A stretch of 64,000 nucleotides of DNA. Origin: Stenotrophomonas lactitubi (GTDB lineage: Bacteria; Pseudomonadota; Gammaproteobacteria; Xanthomonadales; Xanthomonadaceae). The stretch is from assembly GCF_002803515.1 (NCBI RefSeq), contig NZ_PHQX01000002.1, positions 62,001 to 126,000 on the forward strand, read 5' to 3'. Below the pieces are notes generated by a model. That model worked only from the letters and a program-made list of their open reading frames with translations. It did no database searches and had not been told where the DNA came from. Position numbers and translations under genes: made by a program. Positions 48,366 through 57,926 of the stretch are shown here, in pieces; position 1 is the stretch's first letter, and every line of letters begins with the position of its first letter.

Positions 48366-49345
48366 GGTGCGGCCTCCGTCGCCTGCAGCCAGCGTTGTGC
48401 CAGCAGCGGCCACACGGCCAGCGTTGAATCAGGCGGCATGCGCATGCCGAAGCCATGGCCGCCGTGGGCGAACAGATGCAGTTCGTGCTCGACGCCCGCC
48501 TTGGCCAGCGCCTGCGCCATCACCTCGCTGTTGTGCACGCTGACCACGCGGTCGTCGTTGGCGTGGATCAGCAGCGTCGGCGGCATGTCCGCGCGTACGT
48601 GCTGCTGCATCGAATACTGCGCAGCCAGCGCCGCATCGGCCTGCTCGCCCAGCAGGCGTCCGCGTGAGCCGCTGTGTGCATGCGGGCCCATGTCGATCAC
48701 CGGATACACCAGCACCGCGCGGGCGGGACGCGCGCTGAGGCGGTCGATGGCATCGCGCGGTGGGTAGACCGGCGCATCGAAGCCGGTGGCCAGCCGTGCG
48801 GCGACGTGGCCACCGGCGGAGAAGCCCATCACCGACACGCTGTCGGCATCCAGCCTGCGCCGTGCGGCCTGGTCGCGCACCACGCGCAGTGCGCGCTGCG
48901 CGTCTGCCAGCGCCGCCTGGCGGTCGCGGCCGGCCTGCGGCAGGCGGTAGCGCAGCACGAACAGGGTATAGCCGGCACGCTCCACCCACTCGGGCACCAG
49001 CGCGCTGTCCTCCTTGTCGATCACCACGCGCTGGTAGCCGCCACCGGGAATCACCAGCAGCGCGCGGCCGTTGCCGTGGGCGGGTGTATGCACCAGCAGG
49101 TAGGGCGCATCGACCTGGTCGATGAAGCGATCAGGGTGGGCCGGATCATCGCTGCGCTCGACCACGCGCGGCGGTCGCGCAGTGCCGGTTTCACCGGGCA
49201 CCTGGCCGGCTGGCCACAGGGGTATCTGTTCACCAGCCAGCTCCTTGCCCAACCGCTCGCCCGCGCGCAGCGGCGCATCGACGGCGGACGCAGGGATGGC
49301 CAACAGCAGGCCGGTCAGCAACAACAGCACACGGGGAAAACGCAT
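48362..49345 (-). CDS. Secreted alpha/beta-hydrolase esterase
   Basis: The 327-residue protein starts at the ATG at 49345 with a signal peptide (RVLLLLTGLLLAIPASA, cleavage near residue 21). The alpha/beta-hydrolase core shows IPGGGYQRV (oxyanion side), the nucleophile Ser in MGFSAGGHVAARLA near residue 150, Asp in HANDDRVVSVHNS near residue 275 and His in HGGHGFGM. This matches acetyl- or pectin-type carbohydrate esterases. The downstream carboxylesterase begins on its stop codon. The gene diverges from the fumarylacetoacetase-like gene across a gap that carries operator site D. Confidence 0.85.
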   Translation of the reverse strand: MRFPRVLLLLTGLLLAIPASAVDAPLRAGERLGKELAGEQIPLWPAGQVPGETGTARPPRVVERSDDPAHPDRFIDQVDAPYLLVHTPAHGNGRALLVIPGGGYQRVVIDKEDSALVPEWVERAGYTLFVLRYRLPQAGRDRQAALADAQRALRVVRDQAARRRLDADSVSVMGFSAGGHVAARLATGFDAPVYPPRDAIDRLSARPARAVLVYPVIDMGPHAHSGSRGRLLGEQADAALAAQYSMQQHVRADMPPTLLIHANDDRVVSVHNSEVMAQALAKAGVEHELHLFAHGGHGFGMRMPPDSTLAVWPLLAQRWLQATEAAP

Positions 49346-49424
49346 GGTGGGCAGGGCTCCAACGGGATGCAACAGAGTGGCCGAGGTCACCGGCAAGCGC
49401 TCGTGATGCGCTGCGGCTTGCGCG

Positions 49425-49442
49425 ATGACACCGGTTTACCAT
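49425..49442. promoter_or_regulatory. Operator-like site D of the uronate island
   Basis: ATGACACCGGTTTACCAT is the best-formed copy: the left half ATGACACC faces GGTTTACCAT. It lies in the divergent gap between the esterase ATG (49345) and the TTG at 49502 and may control both directions. Confidence 0.7.
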
Positions 49443-49501
49443 ATACACCTCCTGCAGACGCTGTCGATGGGCAGTGCAACAACGCCAGAGGGAGACCGTT
49501 C

Positions 49502-50329
49502 TTGAGCAACGAACACGGCATACATGGGCAGACGCCGCCGCCGGACGATGCGGCCGCGATCGCCCACGCCTTCACCACCGCGCGCCGCGCGGGCCAGGCC
49601 CTGCCCGGCTTCCCGGGCCTTGTCCCGCCTGACCTGGTGGCTGCCTACCAGGTGCAGGATCTGGCCATCGCCAGCTGGGACGACCATGTGGTCGGCTGGA
49701 AGGTCGGCTACATCGCCGCCGAGCGCCGTGATGCATCCGGCGACGACCGTCTGCTGGGCCCGGTTTTCTCGCGTCAGCTGAAAAATGCCACCGGTGGAAC
49801 AGTGGACATTCCGGTGTTCGTCGGCGGCTTCGGCGCGGTCGAGGCGGAGTACGTGCTGGAGCTGTTGGAGGACGCTCCGGCCGCACAGCTGCACTGGTCA
49901 CCCGAGCAGGCTGAAGCGCTGCCGGCGCGGCTGTACATCGGTGTGGAAGTGGCCAGCAGCCCGCTGGCGACGATCAACCAACTCGGCCCGCGCGTGGTGG
50001 TGTCCGACTTCGGCAACAACAACGGCCTGGTGCTGGGGCCGGAGATCGCCGACTGGACCGCCCGCGACGAGACCGAGCTGCGCGCCGAAACCCTGATCGA
50101 GGGCGAGGTGGTCGGCACCGGCGGAGCGACGCGCCTGCCCGGTGGTCTGCGCGCGGCGTACGCGTTCGCGCTGTCCCGTTCGGCATTGCGCGGCCGGCCG
50201 TTGCAGCGCGGCGACCTGATCGCAACCGGCAACGCCACCGGCATCCATGACATCACCGCAGGACAGACGGCGCTGGTGCGGTTTGCCGGCTTCGGCGAGA
50301 TTGCCTGCAGGGCCGTGCCGGCCGGGTAA
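49502..50329 (+). CDS. Fumarylacetoacetase-fold hydratase (2-keto-4-pentenoate hydratase-like)
   Basis: The 275-residue cytosolic enzyme starts at a TTG preceded by GAGGGAGA. The C-terminal two-thirds resemble MhpD-like members of the fumarylacetoacetase superfamily: EAEYVLELLE supplies acidic metal ligands near residue 120, then RLYIGVEVASS and GDLIATGNATGIHDI follow. These enzymes act on 2-keto acids with a divalent metal. In a uronate island it could act on a 2-keto-3-deoxy sugar acid, giving an alternative to the kdgK route, but the substrate is unproven. It is followed by dctP in a probable operon. Confidence 0.75.
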   Translation: MSNEHGIHGQTPPPDDAAAIAHAFTTARRAGQALPGFPGLVPPDLVAAYQVQDLAIASWDDHVVGWKVGYIAAERRDASGDDRLLGPVFSRQLKNATGGTVDIPVFVGGFGAVEAEYVLELLEDAPAAQLHWSPEQAEALPARLYIGVEVASSPLATINQLGPRVVVSDFGNNNGLVLGPEIADWTARDETELRAETLIEGEVVGTGGATRLPGGLRAAYAFALSRSALRGRPLQRGDLIATGNATGIHDITAGQTALVRFAGFGEIACRAVPAG

Positions 50330-50368
50330 CCGCCGCACGATCCGGTGAACACGCGCGGGAGGGCGCAG

Positions 50369-51373
50369 ATGATCACACGACGACACTTCCTGGCCGGTGG
50401 CGCTGCTGCGCTGGCCACCCCGATGCTCGCGGCCTGTGGCCGTGGGCCGGCCGAGGCCATCGACGGTGGCCAGCTGCTGACCGCCACTGATGTGCACGTG
50501 GCCGACTACCCCACCGTGACCGCGGTGAAGTGGATCGGCGAAACGCTGCAGCGCGAAAGCAACGGCCGCCTGCGCCTGCGGCAATACCATTCCGGCCAGC
50601 TTGGTCGCGAGTCGGAAGCGATCGACATGGCCCGTTTCGGTGCCATCGACATCACCCGCGTGTATGCCGGTGCGCTGAACAACGCATTCCCGCTGACCCA
50701 GGCACTGTGCCTGCCGTATGTGTTCGAGTCGGTGGCGCACCAGCGCGCCGCACTCGATGGCGGCATCGCCGAGGCGGTGCTGCGGGGTTTCGAGAGTCGC
50801 GACCTGGTCGGCCTGGCGATCTACGATTCCGGCGCGCGCTGCTTCTACAACACCAAGCATCCCATCGTGCAGCCCAATGATCTGCATGGGTTGAAACTGC
50901 GCGTGGCGTCCTCGGACATCTTCATCCAGCTGATGCGCCTGCTCGGCGCCAACCCGACGCCGATGTCGCTGGGCGATACGTTCTCCGGCATGGAGACGCA
51001 CATGATCGATGGCGCCGAGAACAACATGCGCAGCTTCCATTCCAGCCGACACTTCGAGGCGGCGCATTACTGGTCGCAGAGCGATCACTCGTATGCGCCG
51101 GACGTGCTGCTGATGTCGCGCGCCAGCTTCGAGCGCCTGCAGCCGGCTGACCGCCAGCTGTTGCTGGAGACCGCACGCGCCTCGGTGAAGGTGATGCGCG
51201 AGCAATGGGATGCCTCCGAAGATGCCGCGCGCCGCGCGGTGCTGGCCTCTGGCGTGAAAGCCAACGAGGTGGACCTTCCCGCGTTCCGCGCCGCCGCCCA
51301 GCCGCTGCTGCAGCAGTACCTGCAGCAACCCGAGCTGGCCGCGCTGGTCGCCCGCATCCGCGCTGCCGCCTGA
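50369..51373 (+). CDS. dctP: TRAP transporter substrate-binding protein
   Basis: The 334-residue periplasmic binding protein captures organic acids, typically with a conserved Arg that pairs with the carboxylate. The N-terminus (ITRRHFLAGGAAALATPMLAAC) combines a Tat motif with a lipobox Cys, so it is probably a Tat-exported lipoprotein. The body is a DctP fold (YHSGQLGRESEAIDMARFGAIDITRVYAG; GLKLRVASSDIFIQLMRLLGANP). Uronates are common ligands of this family. GGGAGGG precedes the ATG. dctQ and dctM follow in the same operon, with gaps of 10 and 3 bases. Confidence 0.92.
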   Translation: MITRRHFLAGGAAALATPMLAACGRGPAEAIDGGQLLTATDVHVADYPTVTAVKWIGETLQRESNGRLRLRQYHSGQLGRESEAIDMARFGAIDITRVYAGALNNAFPLTQALCLPYVFESVAHQRAALDGGIAEAVLRGFESRDLVGLAIYDSGARCFYNTKHPIVQPNDLHGLKLRVASSDIFIQLMRLLGANPTPMSLGDTFSGMETHMIDGAENNMRSFHSSRHFEAAHYWSQSDHSYAPDVLLMSRASFERLQPADRQLLLETARASVKVMREQWDASEDAARRAVLASGVKANEVDLPAFRAAAQPLLQQYLQQPELAALVARIRAAA

Positions 51374-51383
51374 GGACACTGCC

Positions 51384-51926
51384 ATGACCGAGACGACGAT
51401 TGCCGCCGCCGGCCCCGGCCAGCGCCTGCTGGACCGCATCGCCGACATCGCCATCTACATCGCCGTGGCTGCGCTGCTGGGCCTGGTGGTGGTGCAGGGC
51501 TGGCAGGTGTTCGCCCGCTATGTGATCAACGATTCGCCCAGCTGGACCGAGCCGGTGACGCTGCTGCTGCTGGCCACGGCGATGAGCCTGGGCGCGGCCT
51601 GCGGCGTGCACACCAACCGCCACTTCGGCTTCTTCCTGCTGCACGCCTACATGGGGTCCGGCCTGCGCCGGGCGGTGGATGTGTTCACCCAACTGGTGGT
51701 GGCCGTGCTGGGTGGCTTCATCGCGTTCTGGTCGGCCGACCTGCTGCTCGATGGCATGGACATCAAGACTGCCGGCGCCAACCTGCCGCAGAGCATCAAC
51801 TACCTGCCGCTGGCCGTGGGCGGTGCGCTGATGCTGCTGTTCGCACTGAACCGTGCGTGGAAGGCGCTGCATGCCACGGCAGCTGATGCCGACGCCGACG
51901 CCGTCGACGCTGAAGGAGATCGTTGA
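51384..51926 (+). CDS. dctQ: TRAP transporter small permease
   Basis: The 180-residue inner-membrane subunit has four hydrophobic helices (about residues 22-45, 55-75, 95-115 and 135-155) and the DctQ motif FARYVINDSPSWTEPV near residue 42. It pairs with the large permease in the sodium-driven TRAP complex. It lies 10 bases after dctP and 3 bases before dctM. Confidence 0.9.
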   Translation: MTETTIAAAGPGQRLLDRIADIAIYIAVAALLGLVVVQGWQVFARYVINDSPSWTEPVTLLLLATAMSLGAACGVHTNRHFGFFLLHAYMGSGLRRAVDVFTQLVVAVLGGFIAFWSADLLLDGMDIKTAGANLPQSINYLPLAVGGALMLLFALNRAWKALHATAADADADAVDAEGDR

Positions 51927-51929
51927 TCC

Positions 51930-53213
51930 ATGGGCATCACCATCCTGTTCGCTGTTTTTGCCGCACTGCTGCTGCTGGGCGTGCCGGTCGCCTACGCGTT
52001 GGCTGCTGCTGCGCTGGCCACCCTGCTCTACCTGGACATCCCCAGCATCGTGCTGGTCCAGCAGATCTCCGCCGGCACCGGTTCGGCCTCGCTGATCGCC
52101 ATTCCACTGTTCATCTTCGCTGGCGAGATCATGATGCGCGGCGGCATCTCCGAACGCCTGATCGCCCTGGCGTCATCGCTGGTGGGGCGCATGCGCGGCG
52201 GCCTGGGCCAGGTCTCGATCCTGTCCTCGCTGTTCTTCGGCGGTGTGTCCGGCTCGGCCATCGCCGATGTTTCGGCCGTGGGTGGCACGATGATTCCGCA
52301 GATGGTCAAGCGCGGCTACGACCGCGACTTCGCGGTGAACGTCAGCATCACCGCCGCGCTGGTGGCGCTGCTGGTGCCGCCATCGCACAACCTGATCCTG
52401 TTCTCGGCCGCTGCCGGCGGTGGCCTGTCGATCGCCGACCTGTTCGCCGCAGGCATCGTGCCGGCGCTGCTGATGACGCTGGCGTTGATGATCACCGGCT
52501 ACGTGGTCGCGCGTCGCCGTGGCTATGGCGTGGAAGTGTTCCCGGGCTGGCGCGCGGTACTGCTGCGCATCGTCTCCGCCCTGCCCGGCCTGGGCCTGGT
52601 GGCGCTGATCTTCGTGGGTATCCGCGCCGGCATCTTCACCGCGGTGGAGAGCGCGGCCATCGCCGTGGTCTACGCCCTGCTGGTCACCACCGTGCTGTAC
52701 CGGCAACTGCGCTGGCGCGAGTTCTTCGACACCGTCATCCATGCCGCACGCAGCACCGGCGTGATCCTGTTCGTGATCGCCACCGCGGCGGTGTTCGGCT
52801 GGCTGCTGGCCTACCTGCAGGTGCCCGCGGCGGCGGTGGACTTCCTGCAGTCGTTCGCGCACAGCCAGTTCATGGTGCTGCTGATGATCGTGGTGATGCT
52901 GTTGCTGCTGGGCACCTTCATGGACCTGGCACCGATGATCCTGATCTGCACGCCGATCTTCCTGCCGGTGGCCAAGGCCTATGGCATCGATCCGATCCAC
53001 TTCGGCCTGGTGCTGGTGCTGACCGGTGGCCTCGGCCTGGTCACCCCGCCGGTGGGCTCGGTGCTGTTCATCGGCACCGCCATCGGCAAGATCAGCGTCG
53101 GCCAGAGCATGCGCACGATCTGGCCGTTCTGGTTCGCCGCGCTGGGCGTGCTGCTGATCGTCACCTTCTTCCCATCGCTGTCGCTGTGGCTGCCCGCCGC
53201 GCTGCGCGCCTGA
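51930..53213 (+). CDS. dctM: TRAP transporter large permease
   Basis: The 427-residue permease has about a dozen membrane helices and carries the solute and sodium sites. Visible landmarks are LFIFAGEIMMRGGI, FFGGVSGSAIADVSAVGG near residue 92 and LGLVTPPVGSVLFIGTAIGK near residue 370, typical of DctM/SiaM. AAGGAGA precedes the ATG. The gene ends 17 bases before the GH43 gene, so transport and saccharide cleavage are co-expressed. Confidence 0.94.
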   Translation: MGITILFAVFAALLLLGVPVAYALAAAALATLLYLDIPSIVLVQQISAGTGSASLIAIPLFIFAGEIMMRGGISERLIALASSLVGRMRGGLGQVSILSSLFFGGVSGSAIADVSAVGGTMIPQMVKRGYDRDFAVNVSITAALVALLVPPSHNLILFSAAAGGGLSIADLFAAGIVPALLMTLALMITGYVVARRRGYGVEVFPGWRAVLLRIVSALPGLGLVALIFVGIRAGIFTAVESAAIAVVYALLVTTVLYRQLRWREFFDTVIHAARSTGVILFVIATAAVFGWLLAYLQVPAAAVDFLQSFAHSQFMVLLMIVVMLLLLGTFMDLAPMILICTPIFLPVAKAYGIDPIHFGLVLVLTGGLGLVTPPVGSVLFIGTAIGKISVGQSMRTIWPFWFAALGVLLIVTFFPSLSLWLPAALRA

Positions 53214-53230
53214 TGAGCGGAGGCGCTCCC

Positions 53231-54820
53231 ATGACACAGACCCTGCACCGCGCTGCTGCAACTGCCCTGCTCGGCCTGCTGCTGGCTGCGCTGCCCGCAC
53301 TGGCTGCCGATCCCGCGCCCGCGCAGTGGAAGCGCGGCATCGAGCAGCAGCGCCAGGCTGACCTTGGCAATGGCACCTTCCTGAATCCGGTGCTGGCCGG
53401 CGACAGGCCCGATCCGTCGGTGCTGAAGGACGGCGAGGACTACTACCTCACCCTGTCCTCGTTCGATGCCTACCCCGGCCTGCCGATCTGGCACTCGCGC
53501 GACCTGGTGAACTGGCAGCCGCTCGGTCATGCGATCACGCAGAACGTGGGCGCGATCTGGGCGCCGGACATCGTCAAGCACCAGGGCCGCTACTTCATCT
53601 ACTTCCCGGCGCGCACTGGTGAGCGCCGCAGCAACTTCGTGGTCTGGGCCGATGACATCACGGGCCCTTGGAGCGCGCCGATCGACATCGGCCTGGGCGG
53701 CTACATCGACCCCGGCCACGCGGTCGGTGAAGACGGCAAGCGTTACCTGTTCCTCAGCGGTGGCGACTACGTGCAGCTGGCCGATGATGGCCTGAGCGTG
53801 GTGGGTACGCCGAAACACGTGTACGACGGCTGGCGTTACCCGGAAAGCTGGGACGTGGAGGCCTATGCGCAGGAAGGGCCGAAGATCCACTTCCGCGATG
53901 GCTGGTACTACATGACCACTGCGGTGGGTGGCACCGCCGGCCCGCCGACCGGGCACATGGTGATCACCGCGCGCTCGCGCTCGATCCACGGCCCGTGGGT
54001 GAACGCGCCGAACAACCCGATCATGCGCACGCAGTCGGCTGCCGAACCGTGGTGGTCGCGCGGCCACGCCACGGTGATCGAAGGCACCGACGGCCGCTGG
54101 TGGATGATGTACCACGGCTACGAGAACGGCTTCTGGACGCTGGGTCGACAAGCCCTGCTGGAGCCGATCGAGTGGACCGCCGATGGCTGGTTCGTGGCCA
54201 AGGGCGGTGATCTTGGGCAGCCGCTGCGCAAGCCATCGGGCAGCGCGCTGACGCCGCACGGGATGGCCCTGTCCGATGATTTCACCGGCCGCACGCTCGG
54301 CCCGCAGTGGGCGTTCTTCAACCCGGCGGTGGATGAATACCGGCGCCTGCGCTTCAGCGGCGACGGCCTGGTGCTGCAGGGCAAGGGCAGCACGCCGCGC
54401 GATGCCTCGCCACTGACCACCATCGCCGGCGACCCGGCGTACCAGTTCGAGGTGGAGATGGAGATCGCCCCCGGCGCGGTCGGCGGTGCCCTGCTGTTCT
54501 ACAGCGACCGCCTGTACGTGGGCGTGGGCAGCAATGGCGAGCAGTTCGTCATGCACCGCTACGGCGAGGAGCGCCCCACCCGGCTGGCGGCCAGTGCCAA
54601 GGGCGGCCGGCTCTGGCTGCGGGTGACCAACAACCGCCACATCGTCACCATCCACTCCAGCGCCGATGGCCAGCGCTGGCAGAAGTATCCGGTTCAGATG
54701 GAAGTGTCCGGTTACCATCACAATGTGGCCGGCAAGTTCCTGGCACTGAAACCGGCGCTGTATGCGGCCGGCAACGGTGCGGTAACCTTCCGCAGCTTCC
54801 GCTATCGCGCGCTGGACTGA
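53231..54820 (+). CDS. Glycoside hydrolase family 43 enzyme
   Basis: The 529-residue secreted protein (signal HRAAATALLGLLLAALPALA, cleavage near residue 25) is a five-bladed propeller glycosidase. Residues 48-370 contain NPVLAGDRPDPSVLKDGEDYY with the catalytic-base Asp and the propeller repeat IWAPDIVKHQGRYFIYF. The second acid is probably in ESWDVEAYAQEGPKIH near residue 215. A C-terminal beta-sandwich (residues 375-529) is the kind found in beta-xylosidases and arabinofuranosidases. It should cleave neutral side chains, such as arabinose, xylose or galactose. GGAGG at 53219 supports this start over an ATG at 53213 that overlaps dctM. Confidence 0.85.
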   Translation: MTQTLHRAAATALLGLLLAALPALAADPAPAQWKRGIEQQRQADLGNGTFLNPVLAGDRPDPSVLKDGEDYYLTLSSFDAYPGLPIWHSRDLVNWQPLGHAITQNVGAIWAPDIVKHQGRYFIYFPARTGERRSNFVVWADDITGPWSAPIDIGLGGYIDPGHAVGEDGKRYLFLSGGDYVQLADDGLSVVGTPKHVYDGWRYPESWDVEAYAQEGPKIHFRDGWYYMTTAVGGTAGPPTGHMVITARSRSIHGPWVNAPNNPIMRTQSAAEPWWSRGHATVIEGTDGRWWMMYHGYENGFWTLGRQALLEPIEWTADGWFVAKGGDLGQPLRKPSGSALTPHGMALSDDFTGRTLGPQWAFFNPAVDEYRRLRFSGDGLVLQGKGSTPRDASPLTTIAGDPAYQFEVEMEIAPGAVGGALLFYSDRLYVGVGSNGEQFVMHRYGEERPTRLAASAKGGRLWLRVTNNRHIVTIHSSADGQRWQKYPVQMEVSGYHHNVAGKFLALKPALYAAGNGAVTFRSFRYRALD

Positions 54821-54858
54821 GCGCGCGCTGGAATCCCCAGGCTTATCGGGTTCACTAC

Positions 54859-55917
54859 ATGTCAGTGCGCAACAAGAACGATGCCGCTACGCCGGCATTG
54901 GCAAAGGGCAAGGCAGCCACGATCAATGACATCGCGCGACTGTCGGGTGTATCCAAGAAAACGGTTTCAAGGATCATCAACAACTCGCCGCTGGTGCGCA
55001 AGGACACGCGCGACAAGGTGGAAGCGTTGATGCGCGAGGTCGGTTACACCCCCGACCCGCTGGCCCGTGGCCTGGCCTTCCGCCGCTCGTTCCTGATCGG
55101 CATGGTCTACGACAATCCCACCGCGCAGTACATCGTGGACATGCAGTACGGCGCGCTGGATGCGCTGCGTGGCTCCAGCTTCGAACTGGTGGTGCACCCC
55201 TGCGACAGCCGCAGCCCGGGTTACATCGACGGCGTGCGCCGCTTCGCCCAGCAGCAGAAGCTGCATGGGGTGATCCTGGTGCCGCGTGCGTCCGAAGACC
55301 AGGCGCTGGCGGACATGCTGGACGAGATCGGCTGCCGCTTCACCCGCGTGGCCGCGCTGCCACTGGATGAAACCTCGCAGATGGTGGTCACCCACGACCG
55401 CGATGGTGCTGCCGAAGCAGCCGATTACCTGCTTTCGCTGGGCCACCGCGATATCGCCCTGGTAACCGGCCCGAGTGCCTACCGCTCGGCGCACGAACGC
55501 ACCGCCGGCTTCATCGAGGCGCTGTCGCAGCGTGGCATCGAGCTGCCGAAGGATCGCATCATCGAGGCCGGCTACACCTTCGAATCCGGTGTGGCCGCCG
55601 CCGAGAAACTGCTGCTGGGCAAGCGTCGGCCGACCGCCATCTTCACCGGCAACGATGAAATGGCGGCCGGTGTCTACAAGGTCGCGCTGCGCGCCGGCAT
55701 CAACATTCCGCGCCAGCTGTCCATCGTCGGCTACGACGACAGCCCGCTGGCCTCGCGCCTGTGGCCGTCGCTGACCTCGGTGCGCCGGCATACCCGCGAT
55801 ACCGGCCGCACCGCCGCGGCGATGCTGATCCAGCCCGATGGCCAGCCTGCGCTGCAGATCGCCAGCGTGCGTCCGCACCTGATCGTGCGCGATTCCTGCC
55901 AACCGCCAGAGGATTGA
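54859..55917 (+). CDS. LacI-family transcriptional regulator of the uronate island
   Basis: The 352-residue protein has an N-terminal LacI helix-turn-helix (ATINDIARLSGVSKKTVSRI near residue 22) and the hinge LARGLAFRRSFLIGM. The periplasmic-binding-type sensor runs from about residue 75 to the end (FDGVRRFAQQQKLHGVILVPRA-type, VTGPSAYRSAHERTAGFIEAL). It probably represses the island until a breakdown product, for instance 2-keto-3-deoxygluconate, binds. The ATGACACCG-type operators listed here are the likely targets. It lies 38 bases after GH43 in the same direction. Confidence 0.88.
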   Translation: MSVRNKNDAATPALAKGKAATINDIARLSGVSKKTVSRIINNSPLVRKDTRDKVEALMREVGYTPDPLARGLAFRRSFLIGMVYDNPTAQYIVDMQYGALDALRGSSFELVVHPCDSRSPGYIDGVRRFAQQQKLHGVILVPRASEDQALADMLDEIGCRFTRVAALPLDETSQMVVTHDRDGAAEAADYLLSLGHRDIALVTGPSAYRSAHERTAGFIEALSQRGIELPKDRIIEAGYTFESGVAAAEKLLLGKRRPTAIFTGNDEMAAGVYKVALRAGINIPRQLSIVGYDDSPLASRLWPSLTSVRRHTRDTGRTAAAMLIQPDGQPALQIASVRPHLIVRDSCQPPED

Positions 55918-55936
55918 TCCCGCAGGGATCAATCCT

Positions 55937-56008
55937 GTAGGTCGCCAGCTTGCTTGCGACGCGTCCAGAAGAATCAGTCCGGTAGGTCGCCAGCTTGCTC
56001 GCGACACC
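55937..56008. repeat. SMAG/REP direct repeat pair (GTCGCCAGCTTGC type)
   Basis: Two head-to-tail copies, GTAGGTCGCCAGCTTGCTTG (from 55937) and GTAGGTCGCCAGCTTGCTCG (from 55982), each form a weak GTCGC/GCGAC hairpin. Orientation is direct, unlike the inverted dimers elsewhere. They lie between the LacI gene and kduI. Confidence 0.8.
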
Positions 56009-56062
56009 TTTCAACCCGCCCCACCCCGCCGATGCCGTCTGACCGGTATCGTGCGGCGCAAA

Positions 56063-56080
56063 ATGACACCGGTTTCCTGT
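56063..56080. promoter_or_regulatory. Operator-like site E before kduI
   Basis: ATGACACCGGTTTCCTGT at 56063-56080 shares 13 of its first 14 bases with site D. It lies 86 bases before the kduI ATG, where a repressor could block kduI-kduD. Confidence 0.65.
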
Positions 56081-56100
56081 CTGGCTAGAATCGACCGTGA

Positions 56101-56997
<897 letters not shown>

Positions 56998-57077
56998 GCA
57001 CTGACAGGCCGCCGCGCACGCTGTGCGGTGGCTGCTTGCCTGCATCACGCACGCCTCTACCAAGGAACGCATACGCA

Positions 57078-57833
57078 ATGACCAATCCCTTCAGCCTGGA
57101 AGGAAAAGTCGCTCTGGTAACCGGTGGCAATACCGGCCTGGGCCAGGGTATCGCGGTGGCACTGGCTGCCGCCGGCGCCAATGTCGCGGTGGCCGGCATC
57201 GCCCCGCCCACTGAAACCATCGAGAAGATCACCGCGCTGGGCCGCCGCTGCCTGGCCATCGAAGCCAACCTGATCAGCATCGAGCCGGTCGAGCGCGTGG
57301 TGCGCGAAACCATCGAGGGCCTCGGCAGGCTGGACATCCTGGTCAACAACGCCGGCCTGATCCGTCGCGCCGATGCAGTGGACTTCAGCGAGCAGGACTG
57401 GGACGACGTGATGAACGTCAACATCAAGTCCGCCTTCTTCATCTCGCAGGCCGCCGGCCGCCATTTCATCGCCCAGGGCAGCGGCAAGATCATCAACATC
57501 GCCTCGATGCTGTCGTTCCAGGGCGGCGTCCGCGTGCCGTCGTACACCGCCAGCAAGAGCGGCATCGCCGGCATCACCCGCTTGCTGGCCAACGAGTGGG
57601 CTGGCAAGGGCGTGAACATCAACGCGATCGCGCCGGGCTACATGGCTACTGACAACACCGCCGCGCTGCGCGCCGATGCAGACCGCAACAAGGCGATTCT
57701 GGAGCGCATTCCGGCCGGTCGCTGGGGCAACCCGGAAGATCTGGCCGGTGCGGCGGTGTTCCTGGCCTCGTCGGCGTCGGACTACGTCAACGGCGCAGTG
57801 CTGCCGGTCGATGGTGGCTGGTTGGCGCGCTGA
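57078..57833 (+). CDS. kduD: 2-dehydro-3-deoxy-D-gluconate 5-dehydrogenase
   Basis: This short-chain dehydrogenase reduces 2,5-diketo-3-deoxygluconate to 2-keto-3-deoxygluconate with NADH. The 251-residue protein shows the NAD site TGGNTGLGQG near residue 14, NNAGLIRR near residue 90 and the catalytic Ser-Tyr-Lys triad: S of IASMLSF and Y-K in YTASK near residues 158-162. The start ATG at 57078 is preceded by AAGGAACGC. It follows kduI and precedes a SMAG dimer. Confidence 0.95.
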   Translation: MTNPFSLEGKVALVTGGNTGLGQGIAVALAAAGANVAVAGIAPPTETIEKITALGRRCLAIEANLISIEPVERVVRETIEGLGRLDILVNNAGLIRRADAVDFSEQDWDDVMNVNIKSAFFISQAAGRHFIAQGSGKIINIASMLSFQGGVRVPSYTASKSGIAGITRLLANEWAGKGVNINAIAPGYMATDNTAALRADADRNKAILERIPAGRWGNPEDLAGAAVFLASSASDYVNGAVLPVDGGWLAR

Positions 57834-57845
57834 CGCGCACGGATC

Positions 57846-57915
57846 TGTAGAGCCGAGCCCATGCTCGGCTGTCGCGCTCTGATCAAAAAACAGCCGAGCG
57901 TGGCTCGGCTCTACA
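57846..57915. repeat. SMAG inverted dimer (GAGCCGAGCC type)
   Basis: TGTAGAGCCGAGCCCATGCT (from 57846) faces AGCCGAGCGTGGCTCGGCTC (ending 57915) in inverted orientation. It ends 11 bases before the acetylesterase ATG, so its right edge contributes the GGGGG ribosome-binding region (57916-57920). Confidence 0.88.
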
Positions 57916-57926
57916 GGGGGCTGGCG

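Noticed and set aside
51923..53230. Extension of the GH43 frame back through dctM
   Set aside because: dctM fills that region in another frame. The GH43 signal peptide and GGAGG fix the start at 53231.
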